NCBI RefSeq assembly: GCF_001184025.1
Contig: NZ_BBYG01000013.1
Location: 496,001-560,000, forward strand
Direction of reading: 5' to 3'
Length of the DNA stretch: 64,000 bases
From: Streptomyces maremycinicus
GTDB taxonomy: Bacteria; Actinomycetota; Actinomycetes; Streptomycetales; Streptomycetaceae
Shown: positions 23,254 through 32,212 of the stretch, one piece after another
How the letters are laid out: each line of letters begins with the position of its first letter
Position numbering within the stretch: position 1 is the first letter of the stretch
Program-made: the position numbers and the translations under genes
Notes under the pieces: model-generated
Database searches by the model: none
The model's input: only the letters and a program-made list of their open reading frames with translations
Told to the model about the DNA's origin: nothing

Positions 23254-24813
23254 CTAGGCCAGCGCCCGGCCGAGCACGTAGACCGCGGGCGCGGCCGCGG
23301 CCAGCGGCAGTGCCACGCCCGCCGTGAAGTGGACGAAGCGGGAGGGGTAGTCGTAGCTCGCGACCCGGTGGCCGATGAGCGCGCAGACCGCCGCGCCCGC
23401 GCCGAGCAGCGCGCCCTTGGCGCCCATGCCGGTCATCCCGCCGACCGCGATGCCCGCGCCCGCCGCGGCGAGCAGGGACACCACGACGGAGGCCGGGGTG
23501 GGCAGCGGCAGCGCGCGGGCCAGGACGGCCACCGCCACCGCGGCCGCGCCGACCGTCACCGCGTCCGGCTCGGCGCCGAGGTGCCCGGTGGCCAGGACGG
23601 CCAGCGCGGAGGAGGCGACGGTCGCCATCAGTCCGTACATACGTTCGTCGGGGTCGGCGTGCGAGCGCAGCTGGAGCACCAGGCAGAGCAGGACCCACAC
23701 GCCGAGGGTGCCGAGGATCGCGGCGGGCGCGTTCTCCCGGCCGGCCGCGAGCAGTGCCGCGTCCGACACCAGCGCGCCCAGGAAGGCGAGCGCGATGCCC
23801 TGGCGGGCCGGCCACATGCCGTTCAGCCGGAACCAGCCCGCCGCCGTGACGGCCTGGAGCGCGACGAGCGGGACGAGGAGGGCGTACGAGCCGATGGCCG
23901 CCGCACCGGACAGGAGCAGCCCGAGGAGCGCGGTGAGCGCCGCGGGCTGCATCCCCGGCTCGATGATCGGCGAACGCCCCTCGAGGCGGGCCCGCTGGGC
24001 GTCGGTCACGCGGGCGTTGCCCGCCAGGGTCGCGGGGCCGTAGGTCATGCCGGTGCCTCCGGTCGCGGGTTCCGGAACGGGGGCGGGAGCGAAGGGGGCG
24101 GCGGGCACCGGCGCCTGCCAGTCCCCCGCCTGTGCCTGGGCCTGGGCCTGCGCCTGCGCCTGGGAGTGGGAGTGGTGCTGGGCCTGCCCCTGATGGTGCG
24201 GCTGCGCTTGCTGTTGCGCCTGATGCTGCGGCTGGGCCTGCGCTTGCTGCTGCGGCTGGGCGTGGTTCTCCGGGGGCAGGGGTGCGCTCGCCGACGGGCC
24301 GTCGCCGTAGGACGTGCTGCCGTAGGAGGTGCTGCCGTAGGACGAGGTGTTCCCGTACCCGGACGAGTCCCCGTACGAGGCGGAGTCGCCCTGGCCGCGG
24401 GCGTCGTACCCGCCGCGGGTGTCGTACCCGCCGGGGGCGCCGTCGTACGCGGGAGTGCCGCCGTACGCGGGAGTGCCGCCGTACGCGGACGAGTCGCCCT
24501 GGCCGCGGGCGTCGTACGCGTGCCGCGGGTTGCCGTGCACCGGCGCCTCGCCCGTCTGCGGGGGCAGGTAAGCGGTCTGGGCCGGGTCGGCCGCGGTGAC
24601 CGGCGCCTGGACGCTCGTCTCCCAGGTCTCGCCCTGCCACTGCTGCGTGTGCTGGAGGTGGGCCTGCGGGTCCTCGTACCCCTGCTGCTGCCCCGGCCAC
24701 GCCTGCTGCACGGCCTGCTGGGGCTGATGTGCCTGCTGGGGCTGGTGGGGTTGCTGCGGGGCGTAGGGGTCGTACCCCTCGTAGCCCTGCTGGTCGTACG
24801 GCTGGTCCGTCAT
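23254..24813 (-). CDS. Polytopic membrane protein with Gln/Tyr/Gly-rich N-terminus
   Basis: This 519-residue protein has about 240 residues of low-complexity cytoplasmic N-terminus: Q-rich repeats, YGGTPAYGGTPAYDGAP, SSYGSTSYGSTSYGD, then alternating (QA)n. About nine or ten hydrophobic spans follow from ~275 to the end (PAALTALLGLLLSGAAAIGS onward). ATG 24813 follows the preceding stop by 1 bp, so it is coupled to the MoaD/ThiS-like gene. No transport or enzyme motif is recognisable. The repeats are highly GC-biased and could be length-variable. Confidence 0.8.
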   Translation of the reverse strand: MTDQPYDQQGYEGYDPYAPQQPHQPQQAHQPQQAVQQAWPGQQQGYEDPQAHLQHTQQWQGETWETSVQAPVTAADPAQTAYLPPQTGEAPVHGNPRHAYDARGQGDSSAYGGTPAYGGTPAYDGAPGGYDTRGGYDARGQGDSASYGDSSGYGNTSSYGSTSYGSTSYGDGPSASAPLPPENHAQPQQQAQAQPQHQAQQQAQPHHQGQAQHHSHSQAQAQAQAQAQAGDWQAPVPAAPFAPAPVPEPATGGTGMTYGPATLAGNARVTDAQRARLEGRSPIIEPGMQPAALTALLGLLLSGAAAIGSYALLVPLVALQAVTAAGWFRLNGMWPARQGIALAFLGALVSDAALLAAGRENAPAAILGTLGVWVLLCLVLQLRSHADPDERMYGLMATVASSALAVLATGHLGAEPDAVTVGAAAVAVAVLARALPLPTPASVVVSLLAAAGAGIAVGGMTGMGAKGALLGAGAAVCALIGHRVASYDYPSRFVHFTAGVALPLAAAAPAVYVLGRALA

Positions 24814-24814
24814 C

Positions 24815-25069
24815 TCACCCTCCTGCGAACGGCGGGAGCACCTCGACCGTGCCGCCGTCGGCCAGCCGTACCGTCTCATGTCCGCGGGTGCCCACGGGGT
24901 CACCGTCGACGAGGAACGAGCATCGTTGCAGGACACGCACGAGTTCACCGGGGTGTCGCGCACGTGCGGCGTCGAGTGCCTCGGCGAGCGTGGCCGCGTC
25001 GTGCGGCTCCTCGGCGACCCCGGCCGCGGCCTTGGCGGCCGCCCAGTAGCGCACCGTGACCTTGGGCAT
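24815..25069 (-). CDS. MoaD/ThiS-family ubiquitin-like sulfur carrier
   Basis: This 84-residue protein begins MPKVTVRYWAAAKAAAGVAE and ends EVLPPFAGG. The C-terminal Gly-Gly is the thiocarboxylate-forming end of MoaD/ThiS-type sulfur carriers. The start ATG 25069 follows AGAGGAACCTG; in-frame codons run to 25099. No MoaE, ThiG or activating enzyme is adjacent; the next gene is the Gln-rich membrane protein. The sulfur acceptor is therefore unknown. Confidence 0.85.
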   Translation of the reverse strand: MPKVTVRYWAAAKAAAGVAEEPHDAATLAEALDAARARHPGELVRVLQRCSFLVDGDPVGTRGHETVRLADGGTVEVLPPFAGG

Positions 25070-25106
25070 CAGGTTCCTCTGTCGATCGGCTGTGTACACG
25101 GTCAGG

Positions 25107-25946
25107 CTAGCCCGCCCGCGCGACCGCCCAGTCCCCGATACGGGCCAGCAGACCGTCCTCGGCCGCGTGCTCGGCGTGGCCCATGCCGTGCTCGACCCAG
25201 AGTTCGGCGTGCCCGGCGGCGGCCTCGGCCAGCATCCGGGGGTGGTCGAGGGGGAAGTAGCCGTCCCGGTCGCCGTGCACGATCAGCAGCGGGACGGGCG
25301 CGATCTTCGGCACCGCCTCGACCGGGGAGAGCGGGACCGGGTTCCACTCCCGGCGGTGGATACGGGTGCGGAAACCGTAGCGGCCGACCAGCCGGCCCTC
25401 GGGACGGGTGACCATCCAGTGCAGCCGGCGCATCGGGGCGGTACCGCGGTAGTACCAGCGGGCGGGGGCGCTCACGGAGACGACGGCGTCCACCGTCCCC
25501 TCGTACAGCGCCGCGTGCCGCAGGACCACCGAGCCGCCCATCGAGAAGCCGACGGTCACCACGCGCGCGTGCCCGAGCGAGCGGGCCCACTCCACCACGG
25601 CGGCCAGGTCGAGGACCTCGCGGTCGCCGACCGTCGAGTGTCCGCCGGAGCGGCCGTGGCCCCGGAAGGAGAAGGTGACGACGGCGCCGTGCCGGGCGAG
25701 GGCGGACGCCACGCGCCGCACGTGCGGGCGGTCCACGTCCCCGGTGAAACCGTGGGCGAGGACGAACACCGGATGACGGGTGGATGGCGCGGAGGCGTCG
25801 TATACGGCCGCACCCGGTTCGTATACGGAATCGACGGCGATCCCGTCGGCGGTGGTCAGAAACGTCCGCAAAGGAGCGTGTGTGCCCGTCTCGTCATTCG
25901 GACGAACGGTGGAACGTGCCACATGACCTGCCGGACCGCTGCTCAT
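25107..25946 (-). CDS. Alpha/beta-hydrolase
   Basis: This 279-residue protein has a typical hydrolase core: oxyanion region VFVLAHGFTGDVDRPHVRRV at ~55-74, nucleophile elbow GFSMGGS at ~134-140, acid LLIVHGDRDGYFPLDHP and the His in EHGMGHAEHAAE. No signal peptide is evident. Start ATG 25946 lies in the 202-bp region divergent from glnR. Likely an esterase or serine aminopeptidase-like lipase; the substrate cannot be predicted. Confidence 0.85.
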   Translation of the reverse strand: MSSGPAGHVARSTVRPNDETGTHAPLRTFLTTADGIAVDSVYEPGAAVYDASAPSTRHPVFVLAHGFTGDVDRPHVRRVASALARHGAVVTFSFRGHGRSGGHSTVGDREVLDLAAVVEWARSLGHARVVTVGFSMGGSVVLRHAALYEGTVDAVVSVSAPARWYYRGTAPMRRLHWMVTRPEGRLVGRYGFRTRIHRREWNPVPLSPVEAVPKIAPVPLLIVHGDRDGYFPLDHPRMLAEAAAGHAELWVEHGMGHAEHAAEDGLLARIGDWAVARAG

Positions 25947-26148
25947 GTGGGCTATTCTGCTGGACAGAGGACTCGGGCAGCGTAGCCCCCGGGTCCTTTT
26001 GTGCTTTCGGAAGCGTTGTATACGAAAAGGGAACCGGGCGGAAAACGCCAGGTGACCGCGGGTGTACGGCCCTTCGGGATCGCAGAGCAGTGCCGCAAAA
26101 TCCGCAGTGCCGCAATGTCCTCGCAGGGACCGAGGAGGAACCGGACGT

Positions 26149-26937
26149 ATGAGTTCTCTGCTGCTCCTGACCAACGCTCTCCAGCCGTCGACGGAGGTGC
26201 TGCCGGCTCTCGGACTGCTGCTGCACAACGTGCGGGTGGCACCGGCCGAGGGCCCCGCCCTCGTCGACACCCCCGGCGCCGACGTCATCCTGATCGACGG
26301 CCGCCGTGATCTCCCCCAGGTCCGCAGCCTCTGCCAGCTGCTGCGCTCCACCGGACCCGGCTGCCCGCTCGTCCTGGTCGTGACCGAGGGCGGCCTCGCC
26401 GCCGTCACCGCCGACTGGGGCATCGACGACGTACTGCTGGACACCGCGGGGCCGGCCGAGGTCGAGGCCCGGCTGCGACTGGCCATGGGCCGCCAGCAGA
26501 TCGTCAACGACGACTCCCCGATGGAGATCCGCAACGGCGATCTGTCGGTCGACGAGGCGACGTACAGCGCGAAGCTGAAGGGGCGGGTCCTGGACCTCAC
26601 CTTCAAGGAGTTCGAGCTCCTGAAGTACCTGGCCCAGCACCCGGGCCGGGTGTTCACTCGCGCACAGCTGCTCCAGGAGGTCTGGGGCTACGACTACTTC
26701 GGCGGCACCCGTACCGTCGACGTCCACGTACGGCGCCTGCGCGCCAAGCTCGGCCCCGAGCACGAGTCGCTGATCGGAACCGTCCGGAACGTCGGTTATC
26801 GATTCGTTACCCCTGAGAAGGGGGAGCGCGGAAGTGACGACGCGAAGGCCAAGACGGACCGGTCGGAGCGGTCGAACACGGACGATGCGGACAAGGTGGA
26901 CGCCTTGGACGCCGCCGAGGTCACGGCGGAAGCGTAG
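26149..26937 (+). CDS. glnR: GlnR, global nitrogen response regulator
   Basis: This 262-residue OmpR-type orphan response regulator has an atypical receiver (VILIDGRRDL with conserved Asp50 but lacking the usual acidic pocket) and a winged-helix domain with LTFKEFELLKYLAQHPGRVF and GGTRTVDVHVRRLRAKLG. GlnR activates or represses glnA, glnII, amtB, nir and ure genes in Streptomyces. A charged tail of ~40 residues follows the DNA-binding domain. ATG 26149 is preceded by GAGGAGGAA. No histidine kinase is adjacent, as expected. Confidence 0.93.
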   Translation: MSSLLLLTNALQPSTEVLPALGLLLHNVRVAPAEGPALVDTPGADVILIDGRRDLPQVRSLCQLLRSTGPGCPLVLVVTEGGLAAVTADWGIDDVLLDTAGPAEVEARLRLAMGRQQIVNDDSPMEIRNGDLSVDEATYSAKLKGRVLDLTFKEFELLKYLAQHPGRVFTRAQLLQEVWGYDYFGGTRTVDVHVRRLRAKLGPEHESLIGTVRNVGYRFVTPEKGERGSDDAKAKTDRSERSNTDDADKVDALDAAEVTAEA

Positions 26938-27030
26938 TACCCGCCGGTAAGCCCGGCGCCCGCTCGGGAAGGGCGTTGCTCGCGCACAGGGAAGCTCCTG
27001 TACGCCCTGCCCAGAGCGGGTCCATCCGCG

Positions 27031-27036
27031 TAGACT
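27031..27036 (+). promoter_or_regulatory. -10 hexamer of the LacI regulator gene (leaderless)
   Basis: TAGACT, 6 nt (CCGCGC), GTG 27043, with no ribosome binding site. Confidence 0.6.
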
Positions 27037-27042
27037 CCGCGC

Positions 27043-28131
27043 GTGGCCAAGGTGACTCGGGATGATGTGGCGCGACTGGCGGGTACTTCTACCGCCGTCG
27101 TCAGCTATGTCATCAACAACGGACCCCGGCCGGTCGCCCCGGCCACGCGCGAGCGTGTCCTCGCCGCCATCAAGGAGCTGGGGTACCGGCCCGACCGGGT
27201 CGCCCAGGCGATGGCGTCCCGGCGCACCGACCTGATAGGCCTGATCATCCCGGACGCCCGTCAGCCGTTCTTCGGCGAGATGGCGCACGCGGTCGAGCAG
27301 GCCGCCTCCGAGCGCGGAAAGATGGTGCTGGTCGGGAACACCGACTACGTCGCCGAGCGCGAGGTCCACTATCTGCGGGCGTTCCTCGGGATGCGCGTCT
27401 CGGGCCTCATCCTGGTCAGCCACGCGCTGAACGACCTGGCGGCCGCGGAGATCGACGCCTGGGACGCCCGGGTGGTGCTGCTGCACGAACGCCCCGAGGC
27501 GATCGACGACGTCGCCGTCGTCACCGACGACCTGGGCGGCGCCCAGCTCGCCGTACGCCACCTGCTGGAGCACGGCTACGAATACGTGGCCTGTGTCGGC
27601 GGCACCGCGGAGACCCCCTCCGTCGGCGACCCGGTCTCCGACCACGTCGAGGGCTGGCGGCGCGCGATGGACGAGGCCGGTGTCAGCACGGAGGGCCGGC
27701 TCTTCGAGGCGCCGTACAACCGCTACGACGCCTACCGCGTCTCCCTGGAGCTGCTGGCGGGCCCGGACCGGCCGCCGGCCGTCTTCTGCTCCACCGACGA
27801 CCAGGCGATCGGCCTGCTGCGCGCGGCGCGCGAGCTGCGCATCGACGTGCCCGGCGAGCTGGCGGTCATCGGCTTCGACGACATCAAGGAAGCGGCCCTG
27901 GTCGACCCGCCCATGACAACGATCGCCTCGGACCGCTCGGCGATGGCCCGGGCGGCGGTCGATCTCGTCCTGGACGACGGTCTGCGGGTCGCGGGGTCGC
28001 GGCGCGAGCGGCTGAAGGTGTTCCCGTCGCAGCTGGTGGTCCGCCGGTCCTGCGGCTGCGACGAGCCGCCGCCCACGGGCCCCGGACGCGTCGCGGACAC
28101 GGCGTCCGCACCGCTTCCGAGGCCTGTCTGA
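27043..28131 (+). CDS. LacI-family transcriptional regulator
   Basis: This 362-residue protein has the LacI HTH at residues 3-50 (VTRDDVARLAGTSTAVVSYV, then the hinge GYRPDRVAQAMASRRT) and a periplasmic-binding-protein-like domain with IGLIIPDARQPFFGEM. The tail contains SCGCDE. GTG 27043 is preceded by TAGACT exactly 6 nt upstream, so the mRNA is leaderless. No sugar genes are adjacent, so the effector is unknown. Confidence 0.9.
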   Translation: MAKVTRDDVARLAGTSTAVVSYVINNGPRPVAPATRERVLAAIKELGYRPDRVAQAMASRRTDLIGLIIPDARQPFFGEMAHAVEQAASERGKMVLVGNTDYVAEREVHYLRAFLGMRVSGLILVSHALNDLAAAEIDAWDARVVLLHERPEAIDDVAVVTDDLGGAQLAVRHLLEHGYEYVACVGGTAETPSVGDPVSDHVEGWRRAMDEAGVSTEGRLFEAPYNRYDAYRVSLELLAGPDRPPAVFCSTDDQAIGLLRAARELRIDVPGELAVIGFDDIKEAALVDPPMTTIASDRSAMARAAVDLVLDDGLRVAGSRRERLKVFPSQLVVRRSCGCDEPPPTGPGRVADTASAPLPRPV

Positions 28132-28252
28132 GACCCGTCTGAGAGGTCCGGCCCTTCTGCCGGAACGCTCTTTATATCGGGCATACGAGGTTCTGGCGGG
28201 CTTCTCAGGGAGCACTCAGGGAGCTCTCATGGTCGGGCGGGAAGCTTCTTCC

Positions 28253-29479
28253 ATGACCGAGAGCATCCGCCGCAGCGGCGAGTACGAGAACTTCGAGAAC
28301 CCGTACCAGGCCCCGTACGAGGGCGCCCAGCAGCACGCCTCCTCCCCCGTCGCCCCCTCCCCGGTGAACCCGGAGTGGCCGCCCCCGCCGGCGTACGAGC
28401 CGGTCGCGCGGCAGCAGTCGGTACAGCAGCCCGCGCCGCAGGCCGCCTACCGGCAGCAGCCGGCCGTCGAGCCCACCGCGGTGTGGCAGACGCAGGCGGC
28501 CGGCGGCTCCGACAACGGCGGCCACGGCGGCAACGGCGGCGGAACCGCTCTTCCCACCCCCCTGGCCGCCGAGCCCGCGCCCGCCGGGAAGAAGCGCGCC
28601 CGCGGCCCGTTCGCCCTGCTCGCCGCCGTGGCGATCGTGGCGGCGGCCATAGGCGGCGGCACGGCCTACGGCATCCAGGAGCTGACCGGCAAGGACGAGG
28701 TGGTCTCCTCGTCCACCACCACCAGCGTGGTGCCCTCCAGCAAGACGGGTGACGTGGCCACCATCGCCGCCACGGTCAGCCCGAGCGTCGTCGAGGTCAG
28801 CGCCACGCTCAGCAACGGAACGTCCACCGGCTCCGGTGTGATCATCACCAGCGGCGGCGAGATCATCACCAACAACCACGTCATCTCCGGCGCCACCTCG
28901 ATCAAGGTGTCGACGAGCGACGGGAAGTCGTACACCGCCGAGGTCGTCGGCACGGACAGCAAGAAGGACCTCGCCCTCATCAAGCTGGAGAACGCGTCCG
29001 GCCTGAAGGCGGCGACCCTCGGCAACTCCGACGGCGTCAAGGTCGGCGACACGGTGGTGGCGATCGGCTCGCCCGAGGGCCTGACCGGCACCGTCACCAG
29101 CGGCATCGTCTCCGCGCTGAGCCGGGACGTGACCGTCTCGACCGACGAGAGCCAGAGCCAGGGCGGTCAGGGCGGCCAGGGCGGCGACGGCAACTGGCCG
29201 TTCCAGTTCGGCGGCCAGCAGTTCAACGGCGACACGGGCACGTCCACGACGACGTACAAGGCACTCCAGACGGACGCCTCCCTGAACCCCGGCAACTCCG
29301 GCGGCGCGCTCATCGACGCCAGCGGCAACATCATCGGCATCAACTCCGCGATGTACTCCGCCGCGACGGACTCCTCCTCGTCCGCCGACGCCGGCAGCGT
29401 CGGTCTCGGCTTCGCCATCCCGATCAACACCGTCAAGGCCGACCTCGCCACGCTGCGGGCCGGCGGCTCCGACAGCTGA
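28253..29479 (+). CDS. Membrane-anchored HtrA/PepD-like trypsin-type protease without PDZ
   Basis: This 408-residue protein has a Pro/Gln-rich cytoplasmic N-terminus of ~115 residues, one membrane helix at ~118-142 (FALLAAVAIVAAAIGGGTAY) and an extracytoplasmic chymotrypsin fold with His209 (TNNHVIS), Asp239 (KKDLALIK) and Ser349 (NPGNSGGAL). It ends right after the protease domain; the PDZ domain usual in HtrA is missing. A Gly/Gln loop (QSQGGQGGQGGDG) interrupts the domain. ATG 28253 follows GGGAAGCTT. It lies upstream of a two-component system, like pepD with mprAB, and so is probably an envelope-stress protease. Confidence 0.88.
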   Translation: MTESIRRSGEYENFENPYQAPYEGAQQHASSPVAPSPVNPEWPPPPAYEPVARQQSVQQPAPQAAYRQQPAVEPTAVWQTQAAGGSDNGGHGGNGGGTALPTPLAAEPAPAGKKRARGPFALLAAVAIVAAAIGGGTAYGIQELTGKDEVVSSSTTTSVVPSSKTGDVATIAATVSPSVVEVSATLSNGTSTGSGVIITSGGEIITNNHVISGATSIKVSTSDGKSYTAEVVGTDSKKDLALIKLENASGLKAATLGNSDGVKVGDTVVAIGSPEGLTGTVTSGIVSALSRDVTVSTDESQSQGGQGGQGGDGNWPFQFGGQQFNGDTGTSTTTYKALQTDASLNPGNSGGALIDASGNIIGINSAMYSAATDSSSSADAGSVGLGFAIPINTVKADLATLRAGGSDS

Positions 29480-29508
29480 CACCCCACCACCCAGTCAGGG
29501 AGTACGTC

Positions 29509-29718
29509 ATGATCAAGCAGGTTTCGCACACGGTGACCGGTTTCGGTGCGGCCGACCTCGGCCTGGCCCTCGACGTGGCGTACGAGCTGCACCCGCCGGT
29601 CGCGCCGGCCCGCGCGCCGGAGGTGGCGGCCCCCCAGCTGATGGGCCTGCGCACCAGCGCGGCCCGCCCCCACCAGCGCAAGGTGCCGCTGAAAAGGCTC
29701 GCGGCCCTGCGCGGCTGA
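29509..29718 (+). CDS. 69-residue hypothetical protein
   Basis: Starts at ATG 29509 after GGGAGTACGTC, 29 bp downstream of the protease gene. The sequence MIKQVSHTVTGFGAADLGLA continues through a Pro/Ala-rich middle to a basic end (RPHQRKVPLKRLAALRG). Codons show strong GC3 bias, supporting a real gene. No signal peptide or domain is recognised. It sits between the protease and the response regulator, probably on the protease transcript. Confidence 0.6.
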   Translation: MIKQVSHTVTGFGAADLGLALDVAYELHPPVAPARAPEVAAPQLMGLRTSAARPHQRKVPLKRLAALRG

Positions 29719-29836
29719 TCTCCCCACCACCCCACTCTTCACGCGCACACCGGGAACCGTGCGAGGCTGAGGACACTCAGCACGTTCAGCAGGTCCGGCC
29801 TCCCGTCGTCCCACCGCACCCGAGGAATCCACGCCC

Positions 29837-30574
29837 ATGAGCCCCGCCGAAGGCGACCGTGACACCCAGCGCATCCTGATCGTCGACGACGAGCCGGCGG
29901 TGCGCGAAGCGCTCCAGCGCAGCCTCGCCTTCGAGGGCTACGACACGGAGGTCGCCGTCGACGGCGCGGACGCCCTGGAGAAGGCGACGGCCTACCGGCC
30001 CGACCTGGTGGTGCTGGACATCCAGATGCCGCGCATGGACGGTCTCACCGCCGCGCGCCGCATCCGCGGGGCCGGCGACACCACGCCCATCCTGATGCTC
30101 ACGGCCCGTGACACGGTCGGCGACCGGGTCACGGGACTGGACGCCGGGGCGGACGACTACCTGGTCAAGCCCTTCGAACTGGACGAACTGTTCGCCCGTG
30201 TCCGCGCCCTGCTGCGGCGCAGCTCCTACGCGGCGGCGGCCGGGGCGGGCACGGTGGAGGAGGACGAGGCCCTCACCTTCGCCGACCTGCGCATGGACCT
30301 CGCCACCCGCGAGGTCACCCGCGGCGGACGTCCCGTGGAACTGACCCGCACGGAGTTCACCCTCCTGGAGATGTTCATGGCACACCCGCGCCAGGTGCTC
30401 ACCCGTGAGCAGATCCTGAAGGCGGTCTGGGGCTTCGACTTCGAGCCGTCGTCCAACTCGCTGGACGTGTACGTGATGTACCTGCGCCGCAAGACGGAGG
30501 CGGGCGGAGAGCCGCGCCTCGTGCACACCGTGCGGGGCGTGGGATACGTGTTGCGACAGGGCGGGGCGGAGTGA
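29837..30574 (+). CDS. OmpR-family response regulator (MprA-like)
   Basis: This 245-residue protein has a receiver with RILIVDDEP, phosphoacceptor Asp61 (LVVLDIQMP), Thr/Lys switch residues (LMLTARD, Lys111 in LVKPF) and a winged helix ending SSNSLDVYVMYLRRKTEAGG. It starts at ATG 29837 and its stop overlaps the kinase start as GTGA. Together with the kinase and the protease upstream it resembles the mycobacterial MprAB-PepD envelope-stress unit. Confidence 0.92.
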   Translation: MSPAEGDRDTQRILIVDDEPAVREALQRSLAFEGYDTEVAVDGADALEKATAYRPDLVVLDIQMPRMDGLTAARRIRGAGDTTPILMLTARDTVGDRVTGLDAGADDYLVKPFELDELFARVRALLRRSSYAAAAGAGTVEEDEALTFADLRMDLATREVTRGGRPVELTRTEFTLLEMFMAHPRQVLTREQILKAVWGFDFEPSSNSLDVYVMYLRRKTEAGGEPRLVHTVRGVGYVLRQGGAE

Positions 30575-32058
30575 ACAAGCTCGTACGGCGGTTCCGGACC
30601 CTGCCCATCCGGGCCCGGCTGTCCATGCTCGTCGCTGCCGCTGTGGCTTTCGCGGTGGCGGCGGTATCGGTGACCTGCTGGTTCATCGTGCAGGGCAAGC
30701 TGTACGACCAGGTGGACGACGACCTCAGGAAGATGTCGCAGCCACAGCGCTACGACCAGGTCCAGGACCTGCTCGCCACCTGCCCCCAGGCCGCTCAGAC
30801 CGATCAGGGCGACGAGCCCGACATCAGCGACCTCTGGACCCGGAACACGTACATCCAGCTGGTCAAGCAGGACGGGACGGCCTGTGTCTCCGCGACCTCG
30901 GCGGGCACCGTCAAGGTCACCGGTGCCGACAAGAAGGTGATCAAGGAGGCGACCAGCAGCGGTGAGGGGATCATCCGCAACGGCACCGACTCGGACGGCA
31001 ATGCGGTACGCGTGCTCACCACGCCCCTGATCGTCAGCCAAAGGGGCGGTCCGCCCCAGCTCCTCCCCGACGTGGCACTCCTCATCGCAGCTCCCCTGAA
31101 GAGCACCGAGTCCACCCTCAACGACCTCGCCCTCATCCTCCTTCTCGTCTCCGGTATCGGAGTCGTCGGCGCCGGTGCCGCCGGGCTCGCGGTGGCCCGT
31201 GCGGGGCTGCGGCCGGTCGACAAGCTCACCGAGGCCGTCGAACACGTGGCCCGGACCGAGGATCTGAGCATCCGGATCCCCGTCGAGGACGACAGCGACG
31301 ACGAGGTGGCCCGCCTCTCCCGCTCCTTCAACTCCATGACCGCCTCCCTCGCCAGCTCCCACGAGCTCCAGCAGCAGCTGATCGCGGACGCCGGGCACGA
31401 ACTGCGCACGCCGCTCACCTCGCTCCGCACCAACATCGAGCTCCTCACCCGCAGTGAGGAGACGGGCCGGCCGATCCCCCCGGCGGACCGCAAGGCGCTC
31501 CTCGCCTCGGTGAAGGCGCAGATGACCGAGCTGGCCTCGCTCATCGGCGACCTCCAGGAACTGTCCCGTTCCGAGGGCCAGCGCGGCGAACGCGTGCAGG
31601 TCGTCTCGCTGGAGGACGCGGTGGAGTCGGCGCTGCGCCGGGCCCGTCTGCGTGGCCCGGAGCTGACCATCACCGCGTCGCTGGAGCCCTGGTACACCCG
31701 GGCGGAGCCGGCCGCGCTGGAGCGGGCGGTGGTCAACATCCTGGACAACGCGGTGAAGTTCAGCCCCGAGGGCGGCATCATCGACGTCCGGCTGAGCCAC
31801 GGGACGCTGACCGTCCGCGACCACGGCCCCGGTATCCCCGCCGAGGAACTCCCGCACGTCTTCGACCGCTTCTGGCGTTCCCCCAGCGCGCGGGCCCTCC
31901 CGGGCTCGGGCCTCGGTCTCTCGATCGTCGCCCGCACGGTGGAGCAGGCCGGTGGCCAGGTCTCGCTGGCCCGCGCGGACGGCGGCGGCACGGTGGCGAC
32001 GGTCCGGCTGCCGGGGGCTCCCACCCCGCCGCCGGAGGACCCCGCCCTCACGTCGTAG
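30571..32058 (+). CDS. Sensor histidine kinase (MprB-like)
   Basis: This 495-residue protein has two membrane helices (~18-40 and ~184-208) enclosing an extracytoplasmic sensor of ~140 residues with two Cys, then HAMP (~209-262), HisKA with DAGHELRTPLTSLRTN (His276) and a HATPase with ERAVVNILDNAVKFSP, RDHGPGIP and GSGLGLSIV. The start GTG 30571 is translationally coupled to the response regulator. It likely senses envelope stress; the ligand is unknown. Confidence 0.92.
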   Translation: MNKLVRRFRTLPIRARLSMLVAAAVAFAVAAVSVTCWFIVQGKLYDQVDDDLRKMSQPQRYDQVQDLLATCPQAAQTDQGDEPDISDLWTRNTYIQLVKQDGTACVSATSAGTVKVTGADKKVIKEATSSGEGIIRNGTDSDGNAVRVLTTPLIVSQRGGPPQLLPDVALLIAAPLKSTESTLNDLALILLLVSGIGVVGAGAAGLAVARAGLRPVDKLTEAVEHVARTEDLSIRIPVEDDSDDEVARLSRSFNSMTASLASSHELQQQLIADAGHELRTPLTSLRTNIELLTRSEETGRPIPPADRKALLASVKAQMTELASLIGDLQELSRSEGQRGERVQVVSLEDAVESALRRARLRGPELTITASLEPWYTRAEPAALERAVVNILDNAVKFSPEGGIIDVRLSHGTLTVRDHGPGIPAEELPHVFDRFWRSPSARALPGSGLGLSIVARTVEQAGGQVSLARADGGGTVATVRLPGAPTPPPEDPALTS

Positions 32059-32212
32059 CAGGCGGGGCGGCTCCCACCTCCCGCTCCCCCCTTTCCTCCC
32101 GCTCCCCCTCCTCCCTCCCCCGTATTTCCGTGAGTTCGGCAACCTTTCCGATCCGGGCGGCGACCCAGCAGCGCATCACCTTCCCCCCGCCCCGCACGGA
32201 ACGGAGCGTCGT

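Noticed and set aside
23191..25059. 622-codon open frame opposite the Gln-rich membrane protein
   Set aside because: A Leu/Arg/Gly-rich shadow of the (QA)n and Tyr/Gly repeats on the other strand; no ribosome binding site and no domain.
25799..26025. Three GTATACG copies near the hydrolase/glnR divergent region
   Set aside because: Two are inside coding sequence, spacing is irregular and the motif is short. Not supportable as an operator.
26163..28215. Long minus-strand open frame opposite glnR and the LacI gene
   Set aside because: Shadow of two well-supported plus-strand regulators; repetitive Val/Gly/Asp composition.
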